Of a stretch of 64,000 nt of DNA, positions 1 through 13,402 are shown one piece after another. The position numbers and the translations under genes were made by a program. The stretch is from NCBI RefSeq assembly GCF_037042905.1, contig NC_087249.1, forward strand, positions 32,390,401-32,454,400, written 5' to 3'. Within the stretch, counting starts at the first letter, position 1; the number at the start of each line of letters is the position of its first letter. The notes below the pieces were generated by a model, which saw nothing but the letters and a program-made list of their open reading frames with translations, made no database searches and was not told the DNA's origin. This DNA is from Lytechinus pictus. Taxonomy: Eukaryota; Echinodermata; Echinoidea; Temnopleuroida; Toxopneustidae.

Positions 1-316
1 AAGCAAAGAAGCTTCAGTTGAAAATGATTTCCATGGTAATAATAAAGACTAAGCCAATTTTCCCATTGTCAGTAAAGGTGGTCCTTGAAGATGCTGAAGA
101 AAAACTCTTCATTGAATTTCTAGAACATCGTACGAAACAAATGTGGACTTTAAAAAAAAAACTTTCAACTGATGTGAAGCCTCAATTGATAATGACCTCT
201 TTATGATTGTGAATTTAAAAAAAAAACATGCCTAATTCTCTATTTGCTTGATACATTATTATCTAATATTTGACATTACATTGATATTATCTTTACCATG
301 TTATCATTCCGTACAG

Positions 317-3300
317 ATGGTGAAAAAAGGATCAGAGAAGAAGAAGCGCTCTGCCCTCAACGAGGTTGTCACTCGTGACTACACCATCCATCTTCATAAG
401 CGCATCCATGGCGTGTAAGTCAAAGAATTGTATTATTTCTCATGTCATGTTTCATGGAATGGAAGACTTTTCAGTTCAAACCTTGAATTCATGCTCTGTC
501 AAGGCTCCGTCATTTACCTCCCCCCCCCCCCCCTTGTCCATTCATTCCATAGTTGAGGTTGCTTTTAGGGGGTAGGAAGATGCAGCATTACAGATTGCTG
601 CAACTTGGTCAAAAGGTGTACACCTTCAAACCCAGTCAGTAGACTTGTAATCGGGGAGGGGTGTATTCATTGTTAATACGAAGTTGCCATATGGGTAAGT
701 TGTCAAAATCCACCATAATATATTTGGGTTCACAATCCTGCTTTTGCATCCTTTATTATGTTTGTATGTTGATTGACATAAATTTTCATGCAGGGTAATC
801 ATATTACATTAAGATGAGATTATGATCACAAGTTCTTAAGTGTCTCCAAGAATTTTTTGTACACTACATACAACAATGCAAAATGAGAAGATGAATTAAG
901 TTGGAACCAAAAATTCCTAGCTTGGCTATCATAAAATATAATGAATTATATGATATGAAAGAGGGAAGTATAGACTTTGTTTTGCACCTAGTTAGAAATT
1001 GTGATCTGTCACGAATGAATGATTATGAATCATAATATAAAATAATTCATATTTTTCAGATCTTGCTATGTGTGTTTTATTATGAATGTGTTTTATATTA
1101 AATTATAATAATTTATTTGAATTTTAATAAAGTGTAATTTTATATATTGGAATGTGCAATATTCTCTCAACAATTTTTTCCATGAGGGCTCGCATGCTTC
1201 TGGGCAATAGTACTGAATTTTACTTTTGCGAGCCCTGGCCCATGGAAAAACTGCTTTCTTACTTTTTTCTTCTTTTCTTTCATTTCTACTTTATCCATAT
1301 TGAATTATCCAATTTCAGATCGTATTTATGTAATTACATTGTACAATTTTTGTATGTTTTTGTAAATAATAATAATAATCATCATTGAAGCATAGCATGT
1401 AATGTTCCAATGATCATAACTTATTTCCTATTTTTCCGAGAGATGAGATGATTTATATGCAATTATTTAGGATTTCAATTGGTACTATGTACATGTATTT
1501 TACAATGCTGTTGCCTTATTGACTATTGTAGGGTCAACAAACTTTAGCCATGTTAGGGGTATTTGAGGAATTGTCATAACTTTGAAATTTTATGGATCTA
1601 GTTCATGAAACTTGGACATAAGAGCAATCAAGTATCCTTGAACATCCTGTGCGAGTTTCAGGTCATATGACTAAGGTCAAAGGTCATTTAGGGTCAACAA
1701 ACTTTGGTAATGTTGGGGGTATTTGCGGAATCGTCATCATAACTTTAAAAGTTCATCGATCTAGTTCATGAAACTTGGACATAAGAGCACCAATGTATCC
1801 CTGAATACCCTTTGTGCGTTTCAGGAGCATGGCCAAGATCAAAGGTCATTTAAAGGTTAATGACCTCTGGTCGTATTGGGAGTATGTGATAAATTGGCAT
1901 CATAACTTAGAAAGTTTATGGATCTAGCTAATGAAACACCGACATAAGGGTAATCAAGTATGAATGATTGTTTTGCACATGATCATGGTCAAAGGTCATT
2001 TGGGTGAATGGACACATTTTATTATCATATTAGTGTTTTCTTCTATGAATAATTATTCATTAGCTGTTTTCAGAGGCAGCACTGCTGCTATATCGAATTG
2101 CGTAATGCAGGCGAGACTGCCAGAGGCGTTCCACTTGTTCATAGTTCATTTCCAGCCAAAATGAACATCAAAAATGAGAGAGAAAGTATGGCCTGTTTTG
2201 CCCCAATGTTCCAAATAGTGATCAGTCATGCATGAATGATTATGAATATTTATATGTGACAATGCATATTTTCAGACCTTGTTGTGATTGAAGTGTACAT
2301 GTATTGTGCAACGCTTCACTGATCATGACCTATTTCATACTTTTTCTTAGAGATGAGATGATTTGCTTTCATTTGATACAGCTTCTAATATTTCAGTTGG
2401 AATCATGCATTTCGCAAAAGATTTTGAATGAATGGATATATGTATATTTTGCCTCACTGACTTTCGTACAGGAATGTAATTAGATTCATTTTTCATTTCC
2501 CATAAAAATAAAACAGATGAAAAGGATAAAAGTTTTATATGGAATGAAAGCATATCATCTCATGATCTCGTCTCTCTCTCTCAAAAAGAAATAAGTCATG
2601 GGGCCCGCTGCAGAAAGAGTTGCGTTTAAACCTAAGCCAAAAAATCAATCGCAAGTCCCAATTGCGCGCTGTTGATTGGTTGAAAATCAAGTTGTGCATG
2701 ATTTTTAGATTTGCGATTGGTTGCAACTCTTTCTGCAACGGGCCCCTGATCATTGAAGAATTGCGAGTTATGCTTCATTGATCACAAAAATGTATGAAAA
2801 TATGTATTCTTAATGAATTATCTTTCATGCATGACTGATCACAATTTAAAACTAGATGGAAAACAAAGGCTATACTTTCCTCTTTCATATGATGTATAAT
2901 ACAATTTATGAAAGCCAGGTTATCAGTTTGTGACTTTGATCATATTTCATGATTTGGCAGTGTTTTTAATGTACACTGTACAAATAATACCTGTGTACAA
3001 TGTAAATAGAATCTGCATAAGTTAACCTAACAAGTAACATAAGTCAAATAATTCTTGCAGTTTATGTCATCAAGAGTTTTAATTGTCTTTAGGCCGCCGC
3101 ACACCTTACGATTGGTCCGTGATCAGATTTTGGAATAAAACTTAAATTAAATTTTAATTTGTATGCTAATATTCTAAATCATTGTACGACTATGCAATCA
3201 TCTAAAGTGAATTTAATATCCAGTTGTAATGACGTCCTAGCAATCATACGATTGGCTACGATTTGAAACTACTTTGGCCTGTACTCCAAATAAAGGCTTG

Positions 3301-5666
3301 CAATCATCCAAAATTGTTATATTAGTATTCTTTCAGTTAATTTTTTTTTGAAAAAATTAGCAAAATGTGATTTATTCCAAATTGGATCGTCGCTCTGTCG
3401 TAAGATGTGTGGTGGCCTTGAGTTGCCGACACACTAGGGTCATGATAGAAACACAGAGCAATATAAATGGCAGATTGGCAGACATGAGTCTTATTCAAAT
3501 CCATGACTTTCAAGAGGATCCCATGATTCACAAGGAAAATAAACTCAATTTATGTGAATTGGGAAATAAAAAATACAACTTCCTCACTTGTATTTCTGTT
3601 GCCGCTATAAGAGCTGTACTGTCATGATTGTTTTATCCTCACTTATGACTATGCAGGACTTTCAAGAGGAGAGCCCCACGTGCCATCAAGGAAATTCGTA
3701 CCTTTGCCACCAAGATGATGGGTACAGATGACATCAGAATTGACACCAGGCTCAACAAGCACATCTGGTCTCAAGGCGTCAGGTATAATAACGTCTATAT
3801 TGTTCTGAGATACTTATACTGTACGGCTGAGTCAAAACATTTAAACGCCGTTCAAACGATTGTTGAAAGCATAAATTATGCCTATTTTGACAACCTTTTA
3901 TTCTGTATAGATCTAGGGTCCAGAAGGGGAAAAAAAAACTTCCCCAAAAGTTGCTGAAATTTCACATTTTACATCTTTATATACCTGAAGTGGCCATGTT
4001 TTTTTTTCATATTTCCTTGAAATTTGAAATTGTTTTAATTTAGTTGGAAACTTCTAAAAAAATATGAATATTCACCTCTTTCTTGACTCTGAAAAATTGT
4101 TTTATGATGTTACACTCGGTACATATTACAGTCCCACATGTAGACTATCATGGTTTTGACAGAGTGTAAATCAATAAAAAAACTATCAAACGGTCAACAA
4201 TCGTATTCATTTAATGTTGCAAATATTGAAATAGTGATTGAAATATTTCCATAATTTGTCTTTTTGATTCCTTCAGTTTTAATTATATTAGAAATTGAGA
4301 AATGTCATACTGAGTGATCAGCAAAAAAAAATGAAAAAGGTCAAATTCAGATATCAAATTGTTCGAACAAGCTCGCAGAGTCCATGACCTTGGATGTCCA
4401 ATTGATTGACCTTTGAGATTTTGGCTTCACTTATTAGTTTTTCCTTTTGTACTGCTGTAATATAGAAATGTGCCCCAAAGAAAAGTGACATAGAAATATT
4501 GAAATCGATGATGATCAGAAATCCAATTCATCAACGTTTCTTTTCAAAGTCCATTTTCTAGTAAAACAAATTGTTTACTAAGATTATCATTGTAATGGTA
4601 TGAACATCTTATAAGAATGTGTGGTGTCTTGTCTTGTTTTCATACAGGAGTGTTCCCTTCAGGGTGAGGGTAAGGCTTGCCAGGAAGAGGAATGAAGATG
4701 AGGATTCCCCACACAAGCTATACACCCTCGTCACACACGTACCTGTACCATCATTCAAAGGTAGGTTCTTAACCACTCTACTCGTACTTGAGAAGAAACT
4801 GTAATCAATTCAAGCATTTCACAATTCATTATTTATAGGAGGCCTGCGAAGAAGCACTATATCAAACTTGGTACTCTTGAAATGCAGTTGATAGTTTTAT
4901 GCCTTCTTCAAATAATTGGTGGAAGAGGTTACTGAAGTGTGTTGTTAAATGTAGAGTGTTATGATTTGTCTATCTGACATTTTCAAAATTTGTAGAAAGT
5001 TGCAGGCAAAATCCATTCTGATTAGTAGTGGGGTTTATGGGAGAAAGAGGTGGAAAAAAGATAGATTAATAAGTAAAGATAAATTAAAAAAAAAATCTTA
5101 TGAATCATCTAAGTGTTCCAACAGGCAAAACATTGTGAAAAAGCAATTTTATATAATGTGTATTTTTGTTTATATTTTATTCAGACTAGGCTGGGATGTA
5201 TAAGATCTGACAAAATGTGATTGTCGGATATTGTACTATCATGTTATAAAGAAATCAAATTTAGTGGCATATTCAAATAGCGACAAAACACAAGCTTAAT
5301 TCATAATGAGTGTCTGTTTGGTAGAACCCTCTTGGATGCTCTGTGAAAATGCTGATATAATAAGTGGCATTTTAAAGTCCCAATCAATCAAACAATAATT
5401 AAAAAATATTTTAATTCTTAAAACTTACCCTCCTTTTTGATTTATTTCATGAATACTGCTGACATTATCCATGCACAGAAATAGCTGATTGGCATTGATT
5501 TCATTCACAGTACGTTCAACCGTATGTGTAAGTTTTCCTAAATATTTTCCTTTCTCATAAAAAAAAGAGATTTAAAGCATTCACCAATATGCTCATTTCT
5601 TTCCCTCCCCCCCCCCCCTTGTATCTTTCAGGTCTACAGACAGTGAACGTGGACAACCAAGAGTAG
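317..5666 (+). CDS. RPL31: 60S ribosomal protein L31 (four coding exons)
   Basis: Coding exons 317-414, 3657-3782, 4648-4760 and 5632-5666 have GT/AG borders and compatible phases (372 nt, 123 aa plus stop). Seen in the translation: a lysine-rich N-terminus ([18 protein letters not shown]), then [37 protein letters not shown], the block [17 protein letters not shown] and the C-terminus [10 protein letters not shown]. These are diagnostic eL31 blocks and the length is normal for the family. eL31 is a cytosolic large-subunit protein near the polypeptide exit tunnel. The ATG lies directly after an intron acceptor at 315-316, which implies an upstream non-coding first exon, as in vertebrate RPL31; it is not identified and may lie outside the window. 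Intron 1 (3.2 kb) is filled with repeats. Identification is very secure; only the 5' UTR is unknown. Confidence 0.97.
1529..2005 (+). repeat. Tandem repeat of about 160 bp, three units, with DR1-like motifs
   Basis: Three diverged units start near 1529, 1689 and 1851 (GGGTCAACAAACTTT-type starts). Each contains TCATAACTTTGAAA-like and ATGGATCTAGTTCATGAAAC-like blocks and ends in TCAAAGGTCATTT. The unit ends contain AGGTCA-like direct repeats with 1-nt spacing at 1674-1686, 1836-1848 and 1986-1998. It is non-coding, inside RPL31 intron 1. Confidence 0.8.
2600..2746. mobile_element. MITE with TIR GGGGCCCGCTGCAGAAAGAG
   Basis: The left end at 2600 (GGGGCCCGCTGCAGAAAGAG, then TTGC) is mirrored at 2723-2746 by GCAACTCTTTCTGCAACGGG followed by CCCC, a near-perfect 24-bp terminal inverted repeat. 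The interior is short and AT-rich with further self-complementarity (TTGCGATTGGTTG). No clear target duplication is seen, so the superfamily is unassigned. Confidence 0.75.
3089..3419. mobile_element. MITE with CCGCACACCTTACGA ends, copy 1
   Basis: It begins GGCCGCCGCACACCTTACGA and ends TCGTAAGATGTGTGGTGGCC, an imperfect terminal inverted repeat. A second copy with the same interior (AATGACGTC, CGTACGATTGGCTACGA-like, AAATAAAGGCTTGCAATC) is at 55277-55696. It lies in RPL31 intron 1. Confidence 0.75.
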
Positions 5667-5682
5667 ATATTAAGATCAGAGA

Positions 5683-5688
5683 AATAAA
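5683..5688 (+). promoter_or_regulatory. poly(A) signal of RPL31
   Basis: AATAAA lies 17 nt after the RPL31 stop codon. A very short 3' UTR is usual for ribosomal protein mRNAs. Confidence 0.7.
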
Positions 5689-7068
5689 ACAAGTCATTCG
5701 CATGTGTACATGGTAGAAACGGTTTATCTGTGTAGTGCTTGGAGTCCATGCGTGTCGTACAAACCTTTATGGTGACTCTTGCTTGTTTTTGGAGCGGTGT
5801 GAATTTTTGTGTATGCACCTTTTGCAAAAAAGGATTGATTATGTAAGTATGACAGCATTCAGAAGCCAGTGGAAAGAGAGATTGTGAAGGCACTAAGAAA
5901 TGTATGAATGTAGAAATTGCTGGACTGTGAGGTTGTTTCACAAATAATCAAGTTCGACTTTGCATTCCTCGTTGTGTGTGGTGTATCATTGTATGATGAA
6001 TAATCTTTCCTTCAGTGGTCAAAACATAATGAATTAATTTATAATGCCATTGAAAAGTCATTAATGAGATAATGCTTGGTGTGCGATACCACAAAAAATA
6101 AGTCACCTCTGGCAGTGGTGCTATGTGTGTAACAATGAGTACAACTTGATTCTTTGTGGAATACCCCTCTGGTGTTGTATGAGTGTGATTTGTTTGTTTA
6201 GCAATTACCATTTAAATTTAGTGACTCCTTTTATAAGAAAAGTGTCACTTGACCATGTCACCATCAAATAGTTTATTGCCACTTGATCTATTGCACTCGT
6301 TGAATTCTAACTTCATTGGTCCAATCCTACATTGTCTGATGCCCTTTTGGTCTCATCTCACTTGGTCTTATTCCATTTTATCTATAACTTTTGTGTTTAA
6401 TAACTATTTGATCAAATAAGGTTACTATGTAGAGTTATGATTACCATTCTTGTAGTTACCATGGAAATCTTAATTGTGGTTGGCTGCCGAGCCCTGTATA
6501 CCATTGTAGTTGCTATTACAATAAATTTACATTAATTGTATTTGTAAGTCTTATGAAACAAACCCTTTTATGCTCGCATCTTCTACTACCTATTAACCAC
6601 TGGTAATGGACCAAATTGATCAATACATTCATTTATTTTGTTATATCTGTACAATATTTTATTTTTTATACTAAATGTTCATTTTGCAAAATGAATTTGG
6701 GATAATGATAATAAATACACAAAATGGAAAATAGACCAAGTGATAATGAGATGAAATGGACATTAGATCGGCATACTGTAGTGATGAAAGATGAATTAGA
6801 CCAAAGGATTTAGATCAAACAAATGGCTGCAAACCCAATGAAATTGCTTTGGTCTGATTATCAAAAGTTTTATAAACAAAGAAAATAGGGAAAATTGTAA
6901 CAATGGAAGTCATATTAACTTTCTTCTTTCATAAGTTTAATCCAGTAACATATAAGACAAAATAGTAAATAATGCAAGTAAGTGTAACTGCATCTAACGC
7001 AAAATATGTACCAAAATAACAATTTAATTGTAAATTTTATATTTTTCATGTTGCACCCCCAGAGTCCT

Positions 7069-7316
7069 TGTACACAGCAAAAACTGTGGTGTTAACTGGT
7101 GTACATAGAAGACCACAATAGTTATTTTACACCGGTGTTGAATTGGTGGTGTTAGTTTTACACCTTATAGGTGTCATTACAACACCTTTGGTTGTTACAT
7201 TTACACACTTTGGTGTTATTTTTAATCTCTTGGGTGTAATTTTAACACCTCACGGTGTGGTCCTCTATTAACACCAACTGGTGTCAGTTTTAAAACCGCA
7301 GTTTTTACAGTGTACC
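7069..7316. mobile_element. MITE with GTACACAGCAAAAACTG ends
   Basis: The left end GTACACAGCAAAAACTG is complementary to the right end CAGTTTTTACAGTGTAC. Sub-terminal AACTGGTGT and ACACCAACTGGTGT blocks are also paired. The interior repeats ACACC and GGTGT many times, so single strands would form stacked small hairpins. No coding capacity. Confidence 0.7.
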
Positions 7317-8954
7317 AATTTTTCACTTCATGTTGTGAGGTATCTGAATAGCACTGCTGATGAATTATGGTGCATAGAAGCATGGGTTGGATTTTGATTT
7401 GTAATGGATAGGTTCTGAAAGTATGTAGTGAGTGGAATTGAGCGTAAATCATAAGAGGGACTTTCCTTTAACATGGGTACGAATGTAAATAAAGGAGAGA
7501 GATGAAGGTGGTGAGAGCTAATTTACAAATGAGTACTAGAATTTTAATGTTCCTTGACCTAGAAACAATGAGTGCACGGATAAGGGCTCTGAGGTGTGAT
7601 TACACAAATCCAGTGTGTTTCTATCAAGGTCCATCGACTATGTATTTAAAAAAAAACTCATCGCCGGGAATAGCTACCTTCATACATTATGAACAGCCCT
7701 CTTTGATTACAACTGTCTTTCATGATTGAAGGTAGTTTTCATAATTATTAGAAGGGGCACTAAACTCGTTGGATACCCTTTTACATTATGATTAACAACC
7801 CTCCTCTTAGATGGTCACTAATTCTGGGGCCTTTTTCCATAATGAACAGATTCTTTCTCTGATTTGACTCACGATTTTATATGAAGTGAGCAACCCTCTA
7901 TAATCATTTCAATATTATGAATAGCAGTCCTTATGATTAATGACTCTAGTGGTGAATTATATCAACACTTATTGAAAATGTTATGAATCGTGAACCTTAT
8001 GAATAATGGCCCTTTTTACTTTATGAATAGGGAGCCCTTTCGTTAAAATGAACGGACCTTCTGAATGGTGGTCATGCCAGGGTGTTTGGACATGGGGAGG
8101 TCGAGCTCAAGGTTAATAAGTGGTGTCTTTTTTCTTCCTCAATTTAAACATTGTTAAAAGGGGTAGAATGAGGTAAACTTGTTATATGTACGAGCATTGT
8201 GTCCCTCTTTTAATGACATTTCCTCCCTCTCCTCTCCCGGCCCCATCTCGAGATCTTTTTTGCAGGGGGGGGGGGCGCTCTCTCTCTCTTTTTTTCTTCT
8301 CTTTAATTCTGTTCACCTCTCTCCCTTTCTTTCTGATTTCCTCTCCCTAAATTATATTTTAGCGTCTTAGATAAAGAGAGAAAGGGGAGTTTTAAAAGGA
8401 TGTAGCTCTGTGGACGATACAACTTACCAGCATGCTTATTATGCTTACGGGGCGGTGATACAACGGGCCACCCCTATTAATTTATAGTTGATGAAAAAAC
8501 ATGAAAAAGGGATGACCAGGAAAGAGAGTATAAAAAGAGAGGTATTGGTCGTGTGATCAGTGGAAGAATAAATGGCTTTACCTTTATGTCGTCTCTCCTA
8601 TAAAAAAACACAACGGCACCGCTGCTTGATTCCTTGATGAATAAGGGATATCTAGGTCAATGTAATTTATTGCTTTATAGGGGTCATATCTATCGTACAT
8701 CTCTTCGGAAGGCAAAAGTTACACAACAAAGAGGTCAGAAAAATTCATAAATGGGATCAAATATTGCGAAGTTGCATAATAGCTGGTGGAAAGTTAATTT
8801 AGTATCTCCGGAGCTCCGAGAAACTCTTGTAGTTTTCTCTAACTTTTACACCATTTTTTTTTTTTTACACAAGCAGACACTGAATGTTTTGACATTTTTC
8901 AGATCCGTATTGCAGTGAACAGGTGCGGCCAGATAGTGCCATTGGTATTTTCAT

Positions 8955-9004
8955 GGGGGGGGGGGGGGATGGGACCTAAAGGTCACGTCTCCCCCCCCCC
9001 CCCC
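8955..9004. repeat. Short G-run/C-run hairpin
   Basis: A run of 13 G is followed about 25 bases later by a run of 14 C, with GGGACC and GGTC between them. The 50-bp unit can fold as a hairpin or adopt G-quadruplex/i-motif forms. Confidence 0.6.
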
Positions 9005-9162
9005 AATTGAACGAGTAAATATAATTGCGCAACTCATAACTCTCCTTGTACACGTCTTTTTTTTCTTCCAAGTTTTTCTTTTATATTTTCTCCTCTTTTT
9101 TTACTCCTTGAAACCACTGGGTCGGTCACACAGCTGCTCCTGTAGCTCCGTCCCGCGTGTAC

Positions 9163-9612
9163 TTAAAGGACAAGTCCACCCCAACAAACAAATTATTTGA
9201 ATAAAAAGAGAAAAATCCAACAAAAATAACACTGAAAATTTCATCAAAATCGGATGTAAAATAAGAAAGTTATGACATTTTGAAGATTCGCTTAATTTCA
9301 CAAAGCAGTTATATGCACATCCTGGTCGGTATGCAAATGAGGAGACTGATGACGTCATCCACTCACTATTTCTTTTGTATTTTATTATATGACATATGAA
9401 ATATTCAAATTTTCTCCTTATTGTCAAGTGAAACAGTGATTAATTCCTCTCTGTACATGTGGAATGAGCATTGTTTAATACTATATGGTTCAGTCAAGTC
9501 GGTCCCTATGGTCAAATCTGTAAAAATTGAAATATTGTATAATTCAAACGATAAAAAACAAAAGAAATAGTGAGTGATGGACATCATCGACTGACTCATT
9601 TGCATGTCACTG
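9163..9612. mobile_element. TTAA MITE (AGGACAAGTCCACCCC family), right end missing
   Basis: It starts TTAA then AGGACAAGTCCACCCCAA and shares long blocks with the copies at 18275, 29546 and 52108 (CATCAAAATCGGATGTAAAA, GATGACGTCATCCACTCACT, CTATATGGTTCAGTCAAG). It stops around TTTGCATGTCACTGT with no right terminal repeat, so it is truncated. Confidence 0.8.
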
Positions 9613-12600
9613 TCAACTGTGGCCTGTATTAACTATACACAAGTCATGCATAGAGTAGCCCAAACATTTTTTTAATATAAAATCATTAATGAACGCGTTT
9701 TACGATTAAATCATTTTTTAATTACCCTATTTCCGTAACCTGTGTAATTGGCAATATATCGTTTGAAGAGGATTCAATGTTGCACAAAAAGCTCCCCCGC
9801 AGTATGAGTTGATCTGAAAAGCTCCGTAAAATTGTAATTTAGCGATTTCAATTTCAACTTTGTTTATCTTCGGAAACATGATAACTTTTTGTCGTTGTGT
9901 CCTTTTTTGGCCGCGTATATATTTTTAAGTCTCTTCCCCTTCCACAAAACAAGGAGTTACCAGCTCCTTAATTGCACAATTTAAATTACATAATGTCCAA
10001 AATGTTCCCTTGTAGCATTTTCACGGAAATGGAGCATTCAAAGAGTAACTCCTTGATTATAAAGATAAAATGGTTTTATCTGTTCAGGATCCCTGTAGTC
10101 GGACTTTCTTGTTCTCCATTCTGATAAGCCTAATTAAAAATCTAAGGCCTATTTTAATTATAGGCCCGATGGTCTAATTACACCATTACGTTTGTGCGCA
10201 GACGATAGCATATTAATTAAAAACATAAAATGTGGATTTGTGAAAATCCATAAGACGTTTATATCAAATCTCATACAGATAAAGCAGTAAAACTGATACG
10301 ACACGGAACCTTTGATCGGTTGTAAAGTTGGTATCAGATTGCACATCAACGCCGTCTCCATAGCAACGGGGTCACGTTTTGATCTTAGTTTACACGGTTC
10401 GCTGCAAGAAAACATTTGTAATTGTTCCTGCTTTGACACTGTGTGATTGTAATTGAGAAAGATCCGTTTACAATGGTTATTATCTTCGTGTTGATAGAAA
10501 TACATATCATAGCCTTGAAATGATGGTGGTTTTATTGGGCGGAGAAACACTGGTAGAGAAAATATTAAGCCACAATAATCGATAGCGTCCAACCCTTAAG
10601 GCAAACTTTATTAACTCAACAGAGCGAAAATCGATGAAGAAACGTCCTTTTCTGGTTAGAAAGTCATTACGCGGACATAAATGGGCCGAGTCGTTTTGGA
10701 ATGAGATTGATTTTTCCTCTATTTCTTTTCATCGTTAGGATTTCTTTTGTTCTGTATTGAAAACTTGAAAAGCATTGTGTATAGACAACAGCGTTATGAG
10801 AGGATTGAACAAGCTTTATCAAAGGGGTGTACGTGCGAGTCAAAAAGGGGCCAATAACACGATGCATAGCAACACATGCAGCTCCTATTTCTGTGACCGA
10901 GTTGGAATATTGGATTAATATTTCGCATTGATTCCATTCATCTCATTTCGTTGACAACATCATATACTTTGATCGTTCGTCGAAATTTAGAGAAAAGAAT
11001 TAGGTAAGTCCGTTTTTAAAGAGATCTTGATCTGCTTTTGTACAATTAAAGTATAGTTATAAGATATCGGGTGAGAATAATTATACAGAGCTTTCAATTA
11101 AAACAAAATCATTGCACTCTGTTTGTCAAATTAGTAATAATATCAAACAAGCCATAAATCAAGCGTCTCTCATTAAGAGTTTGCCATATTCTTGTGAACT
11201 GGCCTAAATAAATTCTGATACTATGCAAAAGTTAAAAAAAAAACATCTTGGGAATATTGGTGAGATATCATTGTCATATCACACATGTATCAAGTGAACT
11301 CAAATCCCCCATATACCTCAAACATTTAAGATTAGTTAAATAAATAAATTCATATCTCCTACACATCACTCCATTCTGATTCTTAAATTGCTTATAAAAA
11401 TCTTTGGTAATTTTGTGGACTGTAATTATGACTTACGTATATCATCTTTACATTCCACATACTTTTTTTTTTCGTATATAAGGTAATTTGGAAATGGTTT
11501 TGCATGTAAATCTGACCCTATAGCTCTGGTAGGACTATAGTATATCTTCAAAATAATGAGATTGATTCATTCTTGTACAAAAAGTGAAGGATTACATACT
11601 TTACGAAAGATATTCTAAAAAGGATGTCTTTCTACATGTACATCCAACCCCATCAGTAGTAGGCCCGGATTATAATACACATGTATTCAACATCGATCGG
11701 GCATAATGTAGATTATGCTTCACGAATGATATTCTAACAATGATGTTTTTCAAAGACAAAATCGTTTAAGGAATATTAGTTCTATTATTTTCTGATTTAT
11801 TTGTTATATTCTCCGGCATGTTATCAGTTTAATGGCATTATATTTGTGTAATGTTGTCTTCTGTAATGATGCATATGCTATCTTGGATAAATAAATGTAT
11901 CATTTAAAGCACATTCAGATGGAAAAGTGCGAATAATCACAACATAGGCCTATAGTGAAAGCTTTCGAGAACATTGTAACATACTCGGAAATACGTCGGT
12001 AATATTTTCCACTCTCTTAATATTCTTTCGACAGACTTTATATTAAGTAAGAAAGTGAATTTTCTTTAAGGTCTTTGCCCTCACCTTCTGTCTTAAATTG
12101 ATATCGGGAATGGAATGGGGATAGCAGTCTTACCCTCTTTCCATTAAAAAATTTAACAGTAATTGATTCCATTCAAATCATTTCAAAGAAATATATCATT
12201 ACTATCGCAATCACCGGCGCAATCATTAAGCAGTAATCAAAGGATCAAGTTTCGTTGAGTTATTTCAGCCGATATTGATGTTACTAAAACAATAATCCTT
12301 TGTAGCTTGAACATGATTTCAATTATTAGTAATATCAGGATGGGAACTTTGTTTGGCCAATGTTGGTGTTGACCAAAGATCATTATTTAATATCGTTACT
12401 ACCGTAAGAGTAAAAATTATTATATATTACTGAAAGAATATATTCTTCCAAATAATTTGATACCATATTCATGTGGTATGTGTTAACGCTTGGACGATTA
12501 GGAGGTATGATTTGCAATGATGTAAATTTTGATTTGCGCCAAAGTAAGCCATGACTGCAATGAATGGATTCGGATATCAATGACGTCATAATCATACAAG

Positions 12601-13402
12601 GGTTTCATTAAATTAATTTCAAAACACTTTTTTCAGTAAATTACATTATAATTGTTTAAATTGAATTGGTGGAATTGTAAGGTGTCATTTTTTTTTACTC
12701 ACACGGTATTTATTTTTTTTACGACGGTTCGATTGAGTGCGATTAAAACTTCAGTTATTTTCGCTCTTATGTATTCAATTCATTTTGATTAATTTCAGAT
12801 TTTGATGGTGATATACAGATAGAAAAGGGAACTCACTTAATACTCATCCGCTCATCTGACCAATTAAGTCCTTAAACTAGTCTGACTTACTGACTTATGT
12901 GCATAGGACGGTGTGTCCATTCGCTTTCCTACAGGTGATCCTTTTCCATCTAGGTCTTCAGCATCCAGTAGAGGGAGACCCACATCTAGTCCCTCCATCT
13001 GGAAGGGGGACGTCCTGGTGGTCTCCCCTTGTCAAAGTCATTTCTGTATGCCTGAACTGGAAAACGGTTTTGTGACATACGGCATAATGTGCCCAAACCA
13101 CCTCAGGCGTTTTTTGTAGCTTCCTCGCATATTGGGTTTTTGATATGTAAGCTCCTCCTGATGTCCGCATCACTGACTTTGTCCAATAAACGTACACCTA
13201 AACTAGTTATGTTTACCTTATTTCAAAATAATATTACATTCCTTCGTGCAGGGGGAGTTTGTAGCCATTGCTGTATACCTTTCCGGAATTAATTTAATAA
13301 TTTATTTGTGTTCTCTTTACTATGTTTATAGCATTGTTGTACATGTTGCAATAAAGATGAACTATTCAGGCTGACAAACTCCTGAACACGAAACCTGCAA
13401 AA

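Larger units (their letters stand above)
920..2935. repeat. Composite direct and inverted repeats in RPL31 intron 1
   Basis: A block around 925-1040 (GAAAGAGGGAAGTATAG, then TGATCTGTCACGAATGAATG) recurs directly around 2170-2260 and inverted around 2805-2925. A second block, GAGATGAGATGATTT at about 1440, recurs at about 2348 and inverted at about 2545-2575. The layout suggests a foldback element interrupted by the tandem repeat at 1529-2005 and by the MITE at 2600-2746. Its family is not recognised. Confidence 0.6.
5690..13402. other. Intergenic region between RPL31 and the CNBD2-like gene
   Basis: No credible exon was found on either strand; open frames are short and lack family motifs. 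It contains a TIR element (7069-7316), a G-run/C-run pair (8955-9004), a partial TTAA MITE (9163-9612) and otherwise plain AT-rich DNA. Any promoter and 5' UTR of the CNBD2-like gene should lie in its right part but cannot be pinpointed. Confidence 0.6.

Noticed and set aside
18-206. 62-codon open frame at the left edge
   Set aside because: No recognised motif, AT-rich, and it lies in what is probably the 5' intron of RPL31.
1000-1080. Intronic box C/D snoRNA in RPL31
   Set aside because: ATGAATGATTATGA-like sequence lacks a proper RUGAUGA/CUGA pair and belongs to a repeated block in the same intron.
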